From Prevotella sp. (GTDB lineage Bacteria > Bacteroidota > Bacteroidia > Bacteroidales > Bacteroidaceae): 64,000 nucleotides of DNA. This document shows, piece by piece, positions 15,831 to 24,133 of this stretch. The translations under genes and the position numbers were made by a program. Position 1 is the first letter of the stretch. Each line of letters begins with the position of its first letter. The notes beneath the pieces were generated by a model. The model did no database searches, was not told the origin of the DNA, and saw only the letters and a program-made list of their open reading frames with translations. The DNA lies in the NCBI GenBank assembly GCA_017471245.1, contig JAFUVB010000029.1:1-64000 (forward strand), read 5' to 3'.

Positions 15831-15936
15831 AGGTTTCAGCAATCAAGCGTAAAGGTTTCAGCGCTCAAGCGTTACGGTTTCAGCGATCAAACAGTACGGT
15901 CTCATCCCGTAGCTTATCGGTTTCAGCGCTCAGCCT
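15827..15936. repeat. 22-bp-period tandem array, five units
   Basis: Units start at 15827, 15849, 15871, 15893 and 15915, every one exactly 22 bp. The core is GGTTTCAGCGNTCAAGC preceded by GTAAA or a variant. Units differ only by substitutions. The first unit contains the stop codon of the GH5 gene. The array fills the convergent gap between the GH5 and GH92 genes. Its GGTTT plus TCAA skeleton resembles the array at 18842. Confidence 0.85.
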
Positions 15937-15960
15937 CTACAGAAACACAGCTTCCGCTGG

Positions 15961-18714
15961 TCATCGAGGAGATGCATTCCAATCGATGCCCAGCGGATTT
16001 TTGTGCATGGCGACCACGAGCGGAATAGGGTCGTGCGCCCCGCCATCAGCCTTTATGCACCGTATCAGCATCTCTGTTCCGTCGACATCGGCACGCACAC
16101 AGATGGTGCCATCGCTGTTTTCGCCCGTCTTTCTCCACGTTATTCCGTCGTAAACGAAACGGTTTTGCGCCTGCAAATCGTGCATTGCCTTTTGCGAAAT
16201 AAACCCGAATGTACCCTCCACCTTATTATATATATAGCCGTCGGAGGGTATGAGCCAGCAGAACCGGTCGCCGTTTTCCACCACGCTTTGCGGTATCAGA
16301 TAGGTGGTTTTGTTGCATACCACCTCAAGTGTATCTTGTTTCCAGGCAAACGAAACAGGCCATGTGCGGAACTGTCGGTTGAGTGTATAGTGGAAGTCGA
16401 AGCTGGCAAAGGGCTTCGAATAGGTGCGTTTTTCCTGGCGAGCGAGGGCTTTCTGCGGTTTAAGAGCGGCCTTGCGATGCTTCACGCACTCCGTTTCGAA
16501 CACCATGGTGCCACCTTCCATCAGTTCGGCATGACTGATGCGCGCGCCATTGACCACCCTTCCGTTCAGCAGAATGCGCCTCACGCGCTCCTCGCCCTTC
16601 ACCTTCTGCCCAGCCCCACTGCCCTGTCGGCATGCCTTCTTCACATGCAGCGACTTCCCGTTGCATAGACGAAAGGTGTATTCGGGCACCATCGGAGCCG
16701 TGAGCAGGTAATAATCCTGACCGGCATTGGGATAGAATCCCATGATGTGGAATGCCAACCACGACGACATGGCGCCCGAATCGTCGTTGCCGGGCAGCCC
16801 GTCTGGGGCATCGCTATAGGATGTTTCCACTATCGCGTGCGCCCTCTGCGTGCTCAGGTCGGGCCTTCCTATCCAGTGATACAGGCAGGGCGTGAGAAAC
16901 GAAGGCTCGTTCTGCACGTTGTAATGCCCCTCGTCGAAGAACGTGTCTAACCGCTTTCGGAACGCCTCCTCACCGCCGCAGCGGCTGATGAGGGCAGGAA
17001 CGTCGTGGGGAACACTCAGCGAATACTCCGCCGAAAGTGCCTCATAGAAAAACGTTGACCACCACGGCAGATACCAAGGAGCCACCTTTGTGACCGGCGT
17101 ATAGGGAATCTGCGGATGGAACACCTTCGATTTCCCCCACTCCACGCTGTCCAACCATCGCCCCGTTTCGTCTTTCGGCATGATGAAACCGCGCATGCCG
17201 CCCCATTCATAGTCATCGCGCCAGAGGTTTTTCCAGTATTCCGACCGTTTGATATATCGCTCAAACACATCCGAATGCCCCAGTCCGCGAGCCACCTGAG
17301 CTATGCAATAGTCATCGTAGGCATACTCCATGGTGCGGTTTCCCGCCCTGTCGGTGCCGTAGGGAATGTAGCCCAGGCGGAGGTATTCCGTAAGTCCGCC
17401 GCGCCCGTGCTTCTCATGTTCAGCCCCCGGATCGGCCTCGCCGTCCTTCAGCATGGCCTCTAACGCCAGTTCATAGTCGATGCCCTGCAGCCCTTTGGCG
17501 TATGCATCGGCAATCACCACCTCAGCATTCGAGCCGCCCTGTGTGCGTCCGTTGCAGTCGCCGCTGCGCGCATCGGGCATGAAACCTTCGCGCCGGTAGA
17601 TGTTCAGCAGCGAGTTCACGATGTCGGCTTCCCGCTTTTCGTCAATCAGAGTGATGAGCGGCGTGCTTGTGCGGTAAGTATCCCAGATGGCATAATAGTC
17701 GTCGTAATAGGGCGAATCTGTCCATTTGGGATTCTCGCCGGTCTTGTCGACGGGCATCAACATGGTGTGATACAATGCCGTATAGAACATCCGCTTCTGC
17801 CGGAGATCCCCTTTCAGGTCGATCCTGCTCAGCAATTGCTCCCACGACTGCCGCAAGCGCCCTGTCTGCTCATCGAAACCGCAGGCAGGAATGTTGCTCC
17901 GCGCCTGCCGACAGCTGACATACGAGATGCCCACCTTGATGTTGAGCAGCGTGTCGGTCACACTGAACAGCGCGCTGCCTGGGTCTTCCTGATGGCTGAT
18001 ATCTGCCTGATATGCCGCGCCGCGCCCAGCTTCTGCACCGCGTTTCAGCAAGGGCTTGTCGCTCAGCAGGCAGAAATACACCGTGTAGGCATCACCATTG
18101 TTCCAGCCGCCGCGCACGCGAGAGAATCCCCTCACTTCGTTTTCGCTCACCACTTCCACCTCTGCGCCCACGAACTGCTGCCGCTCGCGCAGGTCGGGAA
18201 CCGGGTCTTTGCCCAAGAAATGCGTTGCATCCACCAACAGAGAAGCCCCTGCCGACGGCGCATTCACTGCCGATTGCGAGTAGCTGATCCGATAGAATGC
18301 GCAGCGCTCAGATGCGGTAATCTCCGTCGTAACGCCGCTTTCGAAGGTTGTGGCGTAATAGCCCAGCGCGAAATCCTCCGTTTTGCGCACCTGCGGTTCT
18401 GCCTTGCCGGTGAACGGGAGTATCAGTATGTTGCCGTATTTCTGCCCTCCGCCCGTTCCGCTCACGTGGGTCTGCGAGAACCCCGACACCCTTTCTGGCA
18501 TCGGCGCCCACCCTGCATTGGGAAGCACACCGCAGTCGGGACCGGGCTTGCACATACCAAACGGCATGCTCGGACCGGGAAACGTGCGCCCCACACCCAC
18601 GCTTCCGATGCGCGGATCCACATATTGCCACACCTGCGCCACTGCTGCCGCCGCCTGAATGAGGCACAGCAGCGCTGCCGTCAGTAATCTCTTCATGCCC
18701 ATTGTCCGTCCCAT
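15961..18714 (-). CDS. GH92-family alpha-mannosidase with extra C-terminal domain
   Basis: From ATG at 18714 (MGRTMGMKRLL) the protein is 917 residues; ATG at 18696 is an equally good start, directly before the signal peptide. Longer reading frames upstream run into promoter and repeat DNA and are rejected. GH92 features are YVDPRIGSVGVGRTFPGPSMPFGM, GFSQTHVSGTGGG, the ATHFLGKD region, and GLPGNDDSGAMSSWLAFHIMGFYPNAG, which holds the Asp pair of the catalytic region. GH92 enzymes are calcium-dependent exo-alpha-mannosidases that trim N-glycans or yeast mannan. Beyond the usual end (about residue 740) there are some 150 additional residues with several Trp and Cys that I cannot assign. The gene stands alone, so its substrate is unclear. 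Confidence 0.9.
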   Translation of the reverse strand: MGRTMGMKRLLTAALLCLIQAAAAVAQVWQYVDPRIGSVGVGRTFPGPSMPFGMCKPGPDCGVLPNAGWAPMPERVSGFSQTHVSGTGGGQKYGNILILPFTGKAEPQVRKTEDFALGYYATTFESGVTTEITASERCAFYRISYSQSAVNAPSAGASLLVDATHFLGKDPVPDLRERQQFVGAEVEVVSENEVRGFSRVRGGWNNGDAYTVYFCLLSDKPLLKRGAEAGRGAAYQADISHQEDPGSALFSVTDTLLNIKVGISYVSCRQARSNIPACGFDEQTGRLRQSWEQLLSRIDLKGDLRQKRMFYTALYHTMLMPVDKTGENPKWTDSPYYDDYYAIWDTYRTSTPLITLIDEKREADIVNSLLNIYRREGFMPDARSGDCNGRTQGGSNAEVVIADAYAKGLQGIDYELALEAMLKDGEADPGAEHEKHGRGGLTEYLRLGYIPYGTDRAGNRTMEYAYDDYCIAQVARGLGHSDVFERYIKRSEYWKNLWRDDYEWGGMRGFIMPKDETGRWLDSVEWGKSKVFHPQIPYTPVTKVAPWYLPWWSTFFYEALSAEYSLSVPHDVPALISRCGGEEAFRKRLDTFFDEGHYNVQNEPSFLTPCLYHWIGRPDLSTQRAHAIVETSYSDAPDGLPGNDDSGAMSSWLAFHIMGFYPNAGQDYYLLTAPMVPEYTFRLCNGKSLHVKKACRQGSGAGQKVKGEERVRRILLNGRVVNGARISHAELMEGGTMVFETECVKHRKAALKPQKALARQEKRTYSKPFASFDFHYTLNRQFRTWPVSFAWKQDTLEVVCNKTTYLIPQSVVENGDRFCWLIPSDGYIYNKVEGTFGFISQKAMHDLQAQNRFVYDGITWRKTGENSDGTICVRADVDGTEMLIRCIKADGGAHDPIPLVVAMHKNPLGIDWNASPR

Positions 18715-18736
18715 CGCGTTCTGTTTTGTTTGCTCT

Positions 18737-18745
18737 GCAAATATA
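18737..18745 (-). promoter_or_regulatory. Promoter of the GH92 gene (-7 box)
   Basis: On the minus strand TATATTTGC matches TAnnTTTG, 23-41 bp before the two candidate start codons. It rules out the longer upstream reading frame as the true N-terminus. Confidence 0.6.
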
Positions 18746-18819
18746 ATCAAAACGCGCGAGATGAGAAAAAAATCTGCCCTGAAAAATCGTTTTCGGTGCT
18801 CCGGCGATGGCAGAAATAT

Positions 18820-18963
18820 GCACCCTTTTTCGAAAACCATAGGTTTCACCTTTCAAAAACATAGGTTTTGAGGCTCAAAACCATAGGTTTCGCATGCCAA
18901 AAGCATAGGTTTTGGAGGTCAAAAACATAGGTTTTGGAAGCCAAAAGCGCAGGTTTTGCAAAA
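18820..18963. repeat. 22-bp-period tandem array of dyad units, about six units
   Basis: Clear units begin at 18842, 18864, 18886, 18908 and 18930, with weaker ones at 18820 and 18952; the period is exactly 22. The consensus is GGTTTTGnnnnnCAAAAnCATA. The unit at 18864 is a perfect dyad over 19 bp: GGTTTTGAGGCTCAAAACC. The array occupies the divergent gap between the GH92 gene and the ECF sigma gene and stops about 40 bp before the sigma promoter. The same motif recurs at 29697 and 46049. Confidence 0.85.
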
Positions 18964-19001
18964 TTGTTGCTATTTCTTGCTATTTTTCTATCATTTTTTT
19001 C

Positions 19002-19010
19002 TACCTTTGC
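19002..19010 (+). promoter_or_regulatory. Promoter of the ECF sigma gene (-7 box)
   Basis: TACCTTTGC matches the housekeeping TAnnTTTG box, so basal expression of the sigma factor probably uses the primary sigma factor. It leaves a leader of about 16-20 nt before the ATG at 19033. Confidence 0.6.
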
Positions 19011-19032
19011 CACCGAATGAATAATCTGTGAG

Positions 19033-19554
19033 ATGAGAGGTATCATAAGACATAAAGACGTGAAGACCACGGCAATGGAAAGCCTATATGCGACGTATTA
19101 CCCACGTCTCTTCGGTTATTCATTCACACTACTTAACGACGAAGACGAGGCCGCCGACGTGGTTTCCGATGCTTTCGAGAAGGTTTGGAGCAAATGGTGC
19201 GCCGACGAATCATTCAATCCCAGCTCTGCCTACCTGTTTTCCATCGTGCGCAACCGCTCTTTGGAACTGCTTCGCCACGACGAAGTGAGGCGCAGATATG
19301 CCGCCGCGGTGGCCGCCATGCCCGAGCTTGCCTACCATGAAGGCAACGACGAACTGGAAAGAGAGCTGGAAATGCTGATCGAAGAGGTGAACAAACTGGA
19401 GGAGCCAGACCGCTCTATCCTTCATTGCCATTACTTCCGGAAGATGACTTACCAGGAAACTGCCGAGGCATTACACCTTTCTGCCGCCGTGGTAAAGCGC
19501 CACATGCTAAAAATATTCAAAGATTTGCGTGCAGCGTTAAAAAAAGAAAAATAG
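19033..19554 (+). CDS. ECF-type RNA polymerase sigma factor
   Basis: The protein has 173 residues. Region 2 is LYATYYPRLFGYSFTLLNDEDEAADVVSDAFEKVW; region 4 is LEEPDRSILHCHYFRKMTYQETAEALHLSAAVVKRHMLKI, an HTH of the sigma-4 type. It lacks region 3, as ECF sigma factors do. A shorter start at Met 19075 (MESLYATYY) is possible. It is followed after 39 nt by its FecR-type anti-sigma gene and then by a SusC with an STN domain, the standard trans-envelope signalling trio. It is expected to activate the SusC operon when the transporter binds its substrate. Confidence 0.93.
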   Translation: MRGIIRHKDVKTTAMESLYATYYPRLFGYSFTLLNDEDEAADVVSDAFEKVWSKWCADESFNPSSAYLFSIVRNRSLELLRHDEVRRRYAAAVAAMPELAYHEGNDELERELEMLIEEVNKLEEPDRSILHCHYFRKMTYQETAEALHLSAAVVKRHMLKIFKDLRAALKKEK

Positions 19555-19593
19555 CAGGTGCCAAACGTTTGGGCAACACATTTAATATATACA

Positions 19594-20757
19594 ATGAGCG
19601 AAACTACTGACATAAGAAACACAGAAGAGGCGGAATTGGATGCCGACTTCATGGAAAACATCGACGAAACAGGCCGGTTCGACGAAATCATTGCCGACGA
19701 CAGCAAGCGCGAAAAGATGGCAGAAATGCTGAAAATCAGAATTGCGACTGCTGCCAATGCCGTTGATGCCGACGAAGCATTCGCAGGTTTCCGCCGCCGC
19801 CACCGCAGCATGCGCCCCCTGCTGCGCAGGATTGCCGTTGCCGCTGCTGCCTGTCTGCTCGCCCTCGTTGCCGTGCAGCTGTGGAAAAACCATGCCTCAC
19901 CCGCAACCGAAAACAACATTACAGCCAAGGCAAACCAAGCCGGCGACACCGCAGCCGACGGTTCCCGCTATCTGTTGCATGCCCAATTGGAAGACACCGT
20001 CATCAGCATCACCTCCGGCGAGCATGCCGTTTCGCTCGAAAACCTCAAGGAATCGCCCTTGGCAGGTGTTTCAGTGAACGACAACAGCCAGATTGTGTTC
20101 ACCCCAAACCTTGACGATTACATCGTTACATCCCACACCGTGAACATCCCGCAGGGACAAGCCGCAAGCATCGTTCTGCCCGACGGCAGCCGCGTATGGC
20201 TCAATGCAGGAAGCCGCATCGTGTTTCCCAGCGCATTCAAAGCCAACAGCGCGCGCTTCGTGAAGTTAGAAGGCGAGGCCTATTTCGAAGTGACCCACAA
20301 CCCGGCATGGCCTTTCGTGGTGGAGTGCAACGACCTTCGCGCCACCGTGCTTGGCACTTCGTTCAACCTGAAAGCCTATCCGGGCGAGGAGACAATCCTC
20401 ACACTTTCAACAGGAAAAGTGCAGGTGGAGGCAGGCAAAAAGCGAATGACGCTCGCGCCAAACCAAAGCGCACGCATCGCCCAAGGGCAGATCCACCTCG
20501 AACAAACCGATGCCGAGACAGCCATTTGTTGGAAGGAAGGCATCCTGTTTTTCGACGGTCAGACCCTGCGACAGATTATGACCCAGCTGGGACGTACCTA
20601 CAATCTCGACGTGGTTTTCCGTAATGAAAAGAACCTCGACAACCGCATCCACTTCCGCGCAAGCCGCGATTGGACCATCCGGGAAATCATCGATCAGATG
20701 GGATTAGTGTCGGATACGCACATCGAGGTGAGGAATAATACCATTGTAATTGATTAA
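19594..20757 (+). CDS. FecR-family anti-sigma factor
   Basis: The protein has 387 residues from ATG at 19594 (MSETTDIRNTEE); an earlier in-frame Met at 19558 adds 12 residues unlike the family and lies almost on the sigma stop codon. The cytoplasmic N-terminal 75 residues are acidic. One transmembrane helix follows a basic stretch (RRRHRSMRPLLRR, helix about 80-97). The periplasmic FecR domain contains IVLPDGSRVWLNAGSRIVFPS, RFVKLEGEAYFEVTHN, VLGTSFNLKAYPGEE and LTLSTGKVQVEAG. The C-terminal 80 residues form the STN-contacting part. It holds the sigma factor inactive until the SusC signalling domain touches it. Confidence 0.93.
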   Translation: MSETTDIRNTEEAELDADFMENIDETGRFDEIIADDSKREKMAEMLKIRIATAANAVDADEAFAGFRRRHRSMRPLLRRIAVAAAACLLALVAVQLWKNHASPATENNITAKANQAGDTAADGSRYLLHAQLEDTVISITSGEHAVSLENLKESPLAGVSVNDNSQIVFTPNLDDYIVTSHTVNIPQGQAASIVLPDGSRVWLNAGSRIVFPSAFKANSARFVKLEGEAYFEVTHNPAWPFVVECNDLRATVLGTSFNLKAYPGEETILTLSTGKVQVEAGKKRMTLAPNQSARIAQGQIHLEQTDAETAICWKEGILFFDGQTLRQIMTQLGRTYNLDVVFRNEKNLDNRIHFRASRDWTIREIIDQMGLVSDTHIEVRNNTIVID

Positions 20758-20780
20758 GTTTTTTTAACCATACCATAGCC

Positions 20781-20838
20781 ATTCCCTGCGCATTTTATTA
20801 GTAGACCATTCATTAACAATCACTAATAAACAGGGAAT
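20781..20838 (+). promoter_or_regulatory. Two-tier hairpin that covers the SusC translation start
   Basis: ATTCCCTG (20781-20788) pairs with CAGGGAAT (20831-20838), and inside it TTATTAGT (20795-20802) pairs with ACTAATAA (20822-20829); both are perfect 8-bp helices. The outer 3' strand is the purine-rich AGGGAA directly before the ATG at 20840. It could limit SusC translation relative to the upstream fecR, or act as a processing or attenuation site. No promoter of the TAnnTTTG type is visible in the 82-nt gap. Confidence 0.5.
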
Positions 20839-20839
20839 T

Positions 20840-23800
20840 ATGGACAAAAAAAGCAAAATTCTTTCTCTGCACAGACACCTGCAAAGAGGAACGAGGCTAC
20901 TCATAGCATGCTTCATGCTATGCACAACCTCAGTGCTCTGGGCACAAACAGCAGGCCGCTCTGTCACTATCTCATTCAAAGATGAGCCCGCCAGCACCGC
21001 TTTGAGCAAAGTGGAAAAGATGTCGGGGAGGATTATTCAGTTCAATTACCAGGACGTTGACTTCCGTGTGACGCTTAATATCCGTAACGCCGAAGCCATC
21101 GAAGCTGTCAGGCAGATCATCAAAGGGCATCCCCTGACCGTGGAAGACAAGGGGAAGAGCCTGGTAATCTCACGAAATGCGCAGAGACAAGTGCCTGCAA
21201 CCATCCGCGGACGCATACTCGATGAAAACGGGGAGCCACTGATAGGAGCCACGCTGCGCATCAAAGACTCCAAGGAAGCTGCCGTGACCGATGCCGACGG
21301 CAACTATGTGCTCAACACCAACGGCAACAATGGCGAGGTGAGCATTTCCTATTTGGGCTACGACACCCAGGAAATCTCGCTCCAGCGGCTGGCTTCGTCG
21401 AACCAGATCAGGATGAAAACGAGCAAAGACCAGGCATTGGGCGAAGTGGTGGTCAATGGATTCTTCACCCGCCAAAAGCAAACTTTCACGGGATCGGCAA
21501 AGACCTATCAGGCCGACGAAATACTGCAAATATCGCCCAACAACCTGTTTCAGGCACTCTCAACCCTGGATCCTGCCATGGTCATCACGCAGAACAATGC
21601 CGCCGGATCGAACCCCAACGTGGTACCCGACCTGATTATCCGCAGCACCACATCGCTCGCCACCAACGACGAAGTGGGACTCAACTCACCGTTAGTGGTC
21701 ATCGACGGCGTGGAACAATCGCTGCAGGCACTCTACGATATCGACATCAACGACATTGAGCGTGTGGATATTCTGAAAGACGCATCTGCCACGGCACTCT
21801 ACGGAGAGAATGCTGCCAACGGCGTAATCATCGTTGAACGCAAGCGAGTATCGCAGTCGCCGGTGCGCATCCGCTACACACTCACACCGCAATTCAGCTT
21901 TGCCGACCTGAGCAGCTATGACCTTTGCAACGCCGCGCAGAAGCTGGAACTGGAACGATTAGCAGGTCTTTACGACAGCGCAAGCGGCGCTCTCGACCAG
22001 TCATACTATGAGAAACTGGCACTGGTAAGCCAGGGCGTGGATGTGGATTGGAAATCAAAACCGGTGAGAAACAGCTTCTCCCACAACCATTCTCTTTCCA
22101 TTTCGGGAAGGGGAGCAGGCCTTGACTACAACATCACAGGCAATTATTCGGAAACGCAAGGTGTGATGAAAGGCGACGGCCGCGACCGCCACGGACTGGG
22201 AATCTACCTCTCCTATCGCGCCATTGAGAAGCTCATACTCACCCTGCGCGCCTCTCACGACGAGGTGAACACCAAGAATTCACCCTATGGAAGCTACAGC
22301 AGCTTCATCCTCGCCAACCCTTACGACTCGCCATACGATGATGAAGGGAACTACGCACGCCACTTATCCTACAACATGAACAACCCTCTCTACGAGGCTT
22401 CGCTTAGCAGTTTCGCAAAGAGTCAGACACGCACGGAGGCGATTTCGTTGGATGCGCGCTACAATTTCAAGCCAAATTTCTATGTCACCATGCAAGGTTC
22501 CTACTCCACGGCACGCGGAACAAGCGACTCGTTTACGTCGCCTTTGTCTAACTCCTACGCCGCTACCACACAGCTGAACCAGCGCGGCTACTATGGATTA
22601 GGCAACAGCGGAAGCGACAGTTGGGCAACAAAACTGGTGGCAAACTATATCCACAGCTTCGCTCCCGAAGGCACTATGCTGACGCTGAACCTTGGTGGAG
22701 AGATCAAGCATTCTGACAGTTTCTCGAAGCTGCTCGCAGGAACGGGATTCCTTTCTGACGACTTGGCCGACATCGCTTATGCCACCGCCTACCCCGATGG
22801 AGCACATCCTTCAGGCTCTGAAGAGGTTTCTTCGAGTGTGGGAGCGTTTGCCGCAGCCAACTTTGTGTGGTGCAACCGCTACTTCATCGACGGTTCCTAC
22901 CGTGTTTCCGGCTCTTCCAAGTTCGGAGAAAACCAGCGCTACGCTCCATTCTGGTCGGTAGGTCTCGGCTATAACCTGCACAACGAGGCTTTTGCCCAGC
23001 AGCTGAAGTGGCTCGACACCTTCCGTCTGCGCGGCAGCTACGGCTATACGGGAAGCGTGAAGTTCAGCGCATGGCAGGCAGTAACCACGTATGCCTACAA
23101 CAGCGACTACGTTCACTACACCGGAGTTGGTGCCTTGCCCATTGCCATGTCTAACCCCGACTTGAAGTGGCAGGCAACAAAGAAGTTCAACATTGGTCTC
23201 ACTTCCTCTTTCTTCGGCAACAGATTAGACTTCAATCTCGATGTCTACAACGAGAAAACCACCGATATGCTCATCGACTTGTCGCTGCCCCCATCAGCCG
23301 GAACCACAGCTGTGAAGTCGAATCTCGGCTCCCAGACCAGCAACGGTATTGAGTTTTCGCTCTGGGGAAAGATCATCAAAACGAAGGATTGGGAGTGGAA
23401 TCTCTCTGTGAACGGACTGCATTCGAAGACCACCATCAATGATATATCAGAAGCATTGAAGCGCAAAAACGAGGAGAATGCCAGCAGCACCACATCGGTG
23501 GCACCACTTATCCAGTTCCGCGAGGGTGAGTCGCCAACCGCCATCTATGCCGTGCGCTCAGCAGGAATCGACCCTGCCAGCGGACAGGAGATATTCATCC
23601 GCAAGGACGGAAGCTACACCTACACCTACGATGCCAACGACCAAGTGGCTGTGGGCGACCGCAATCCCGACTGGCAAGGCAGCATTTCGTCGCTGCTGAA
23701 GTATCGCCAGTTGTCGCTGAGCGTGAATTTCTCCTACCGTTTCGGCGGAAACCTGTACAACTCCACGCGTGTTCAGAAGATTGAAAACATCAATCCGAGA

Positions 23801-24121
23801 TACAATTGCGACGTGCGCGCATTCACAGAGCGATGGAAAGAGCCGGGCGACCTGGTGCCCTACCTCGACATCTCCACAACAGGCGGGCGCTCCTATGTAT
23901 ACAGCGACCGCTTCGTAGAGAAGGACAACGAACTGTGGCTCTCAAATATCTTCCTGCAATACGACGTTCCCGGCGAATGGCTGAAGACGCTCAAGCTGCA
24001 GAAACTCTATGTGGGCATCGGCATGGAAGACATCTTCCGCCTGACAGCTGCCAAGTATGAGCGCGGAACCTCCTACCCTTACAGCAGGAGCCTGAACATG
24101 TCTCTTAGTATAACTTTCTAA
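20840..24121 (+). CDS. SusC/RagA-family TonB-dependent transporter with STN signalling domain
   Basis: The protein has 1093 residues. The signal peptide ends near 36 (LWAQ). Residues 41-111 form a secretin/TonB N-terminal (STN) domain, VTISFKDEPASTALSKVEK to VEDKGKSLVISR, which contacts the FecR anti-sigma factor. Residues 120-200 are a carboxypeptidase-regulatory-like beta-sandwich (GRILDENGEPLIGATLRIKD), followed by the plug (LGEVVVNGF, then VVIDGVEQS, IERVDILKDASATALYGENAANGVIIV) and the 22-strand barrel ending in SLNMSLSITF. It imports a substrate held by the SusD lid encoded 12 nt downstream. No glycosidase is encoded in this operon, so a non-glycan substrate such as peptide is plausible. 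Confidence 0.95.
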   Translation: MDKKSKILSLHRHLQRGTRLLIACFMLCTTSVLWAQTAGRSVTISFKDEPASTALSKVEKMSGRIIQFNYQDVDFRVTLNIRNAEAIEAVRQIIKGHPLTVEDKGKSLVISRNAQRQVPATIRGRILDENGEPLIGATLRIKDSKEAAVTDADGNYVLNTNGNNGEVSISYLGYDTQEISLQRLASSNQIRMKTSKDQALGEVVVNGFFTRQKQTFTGSAKTYQADEILQISPNNLFQALSTLDPAMVITQNNAAGSNPNVVPDLIIRSTTSLATNDEVGLNSPLVVIDGVEQSLQALYDIDINDIERVDILKDASATALYGENAANGVIIVERKRVSQSPVRIRYTLTPQFSFADLSSYDLCNAAQKLELERLAGLYDSASGALDQSYYEKLALVSQGVDVDWKSKPVRNSFSHNHSLSISGRGAGLDYNITGNYSETQGVMKGDGRDRHGLGIYLSYRAIEKLILTLRASHDEVNTKNSPYGSYSSFILANPYDSPYDDEGNYARHLSYNMNNPLYEASLSSFAKSQTRTEAISLDARYNFKPNFYVTMQGSYSTARGTSDSFTSPLSNSYAATTQLNQRGYYGLGNSGSDSWATKLVANYIHSFAPEGTMLTLNLGGEIKHSDSFSKLLAGTGFLSDDLADIAYATAYPDGAHPSGSEEVSSSVGAFAAANFVWCNRYFIDGSYRVSGSSKFGENQRYAPFWSVGLGYNLHNEAFAQQLKWLDTFRLRGSYGYTGSVKFSAWQAVTTYAYNSDYVHYTGVGALPIAMSNPDLKWQATKKFNIGLTSSFFGNRLDFNLDVYNEKTTDMLIDLSLPPSAGTTAVKSNLGSQTSNGIEFSLWGKIIKTKDWEWNLSVNGLHSKTTINDISEALKRKNEENASSTTSVAPLIQFREGESPTAIYAVRSAGIDPASGQEIFIRKDGSYTYTYDANDQVAVGDRNPDWQGSISSLLKYRQLSLSVNFSYRFGGNLYNSTRVQKIENINPRYNCDVRAFTERWKEPGDLVPYLDISTTGGRSYVYSDRFVEKDNELWLSNIFLQYDVPGEWLKTLKLQKLYVGIGMEDIFRLTAAKYERGTSYPYSRSLNMSLSITF

Positions 24122-24133
24122 ACAGCCTGAATC

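Noticed and set aside
17767..18687. Plus-strand frame of 306 codons
   Set aside because: Antisense to the GH92 gene, which has full family motifs and a promoter.
18715..18849. N-terminal extension of the GH92 protein (45 codons)
   Set aside because: It covers the TATATTTGC promoter and a unit of the 22-bp array; the signal peptide starts at 18696 or shortly before.
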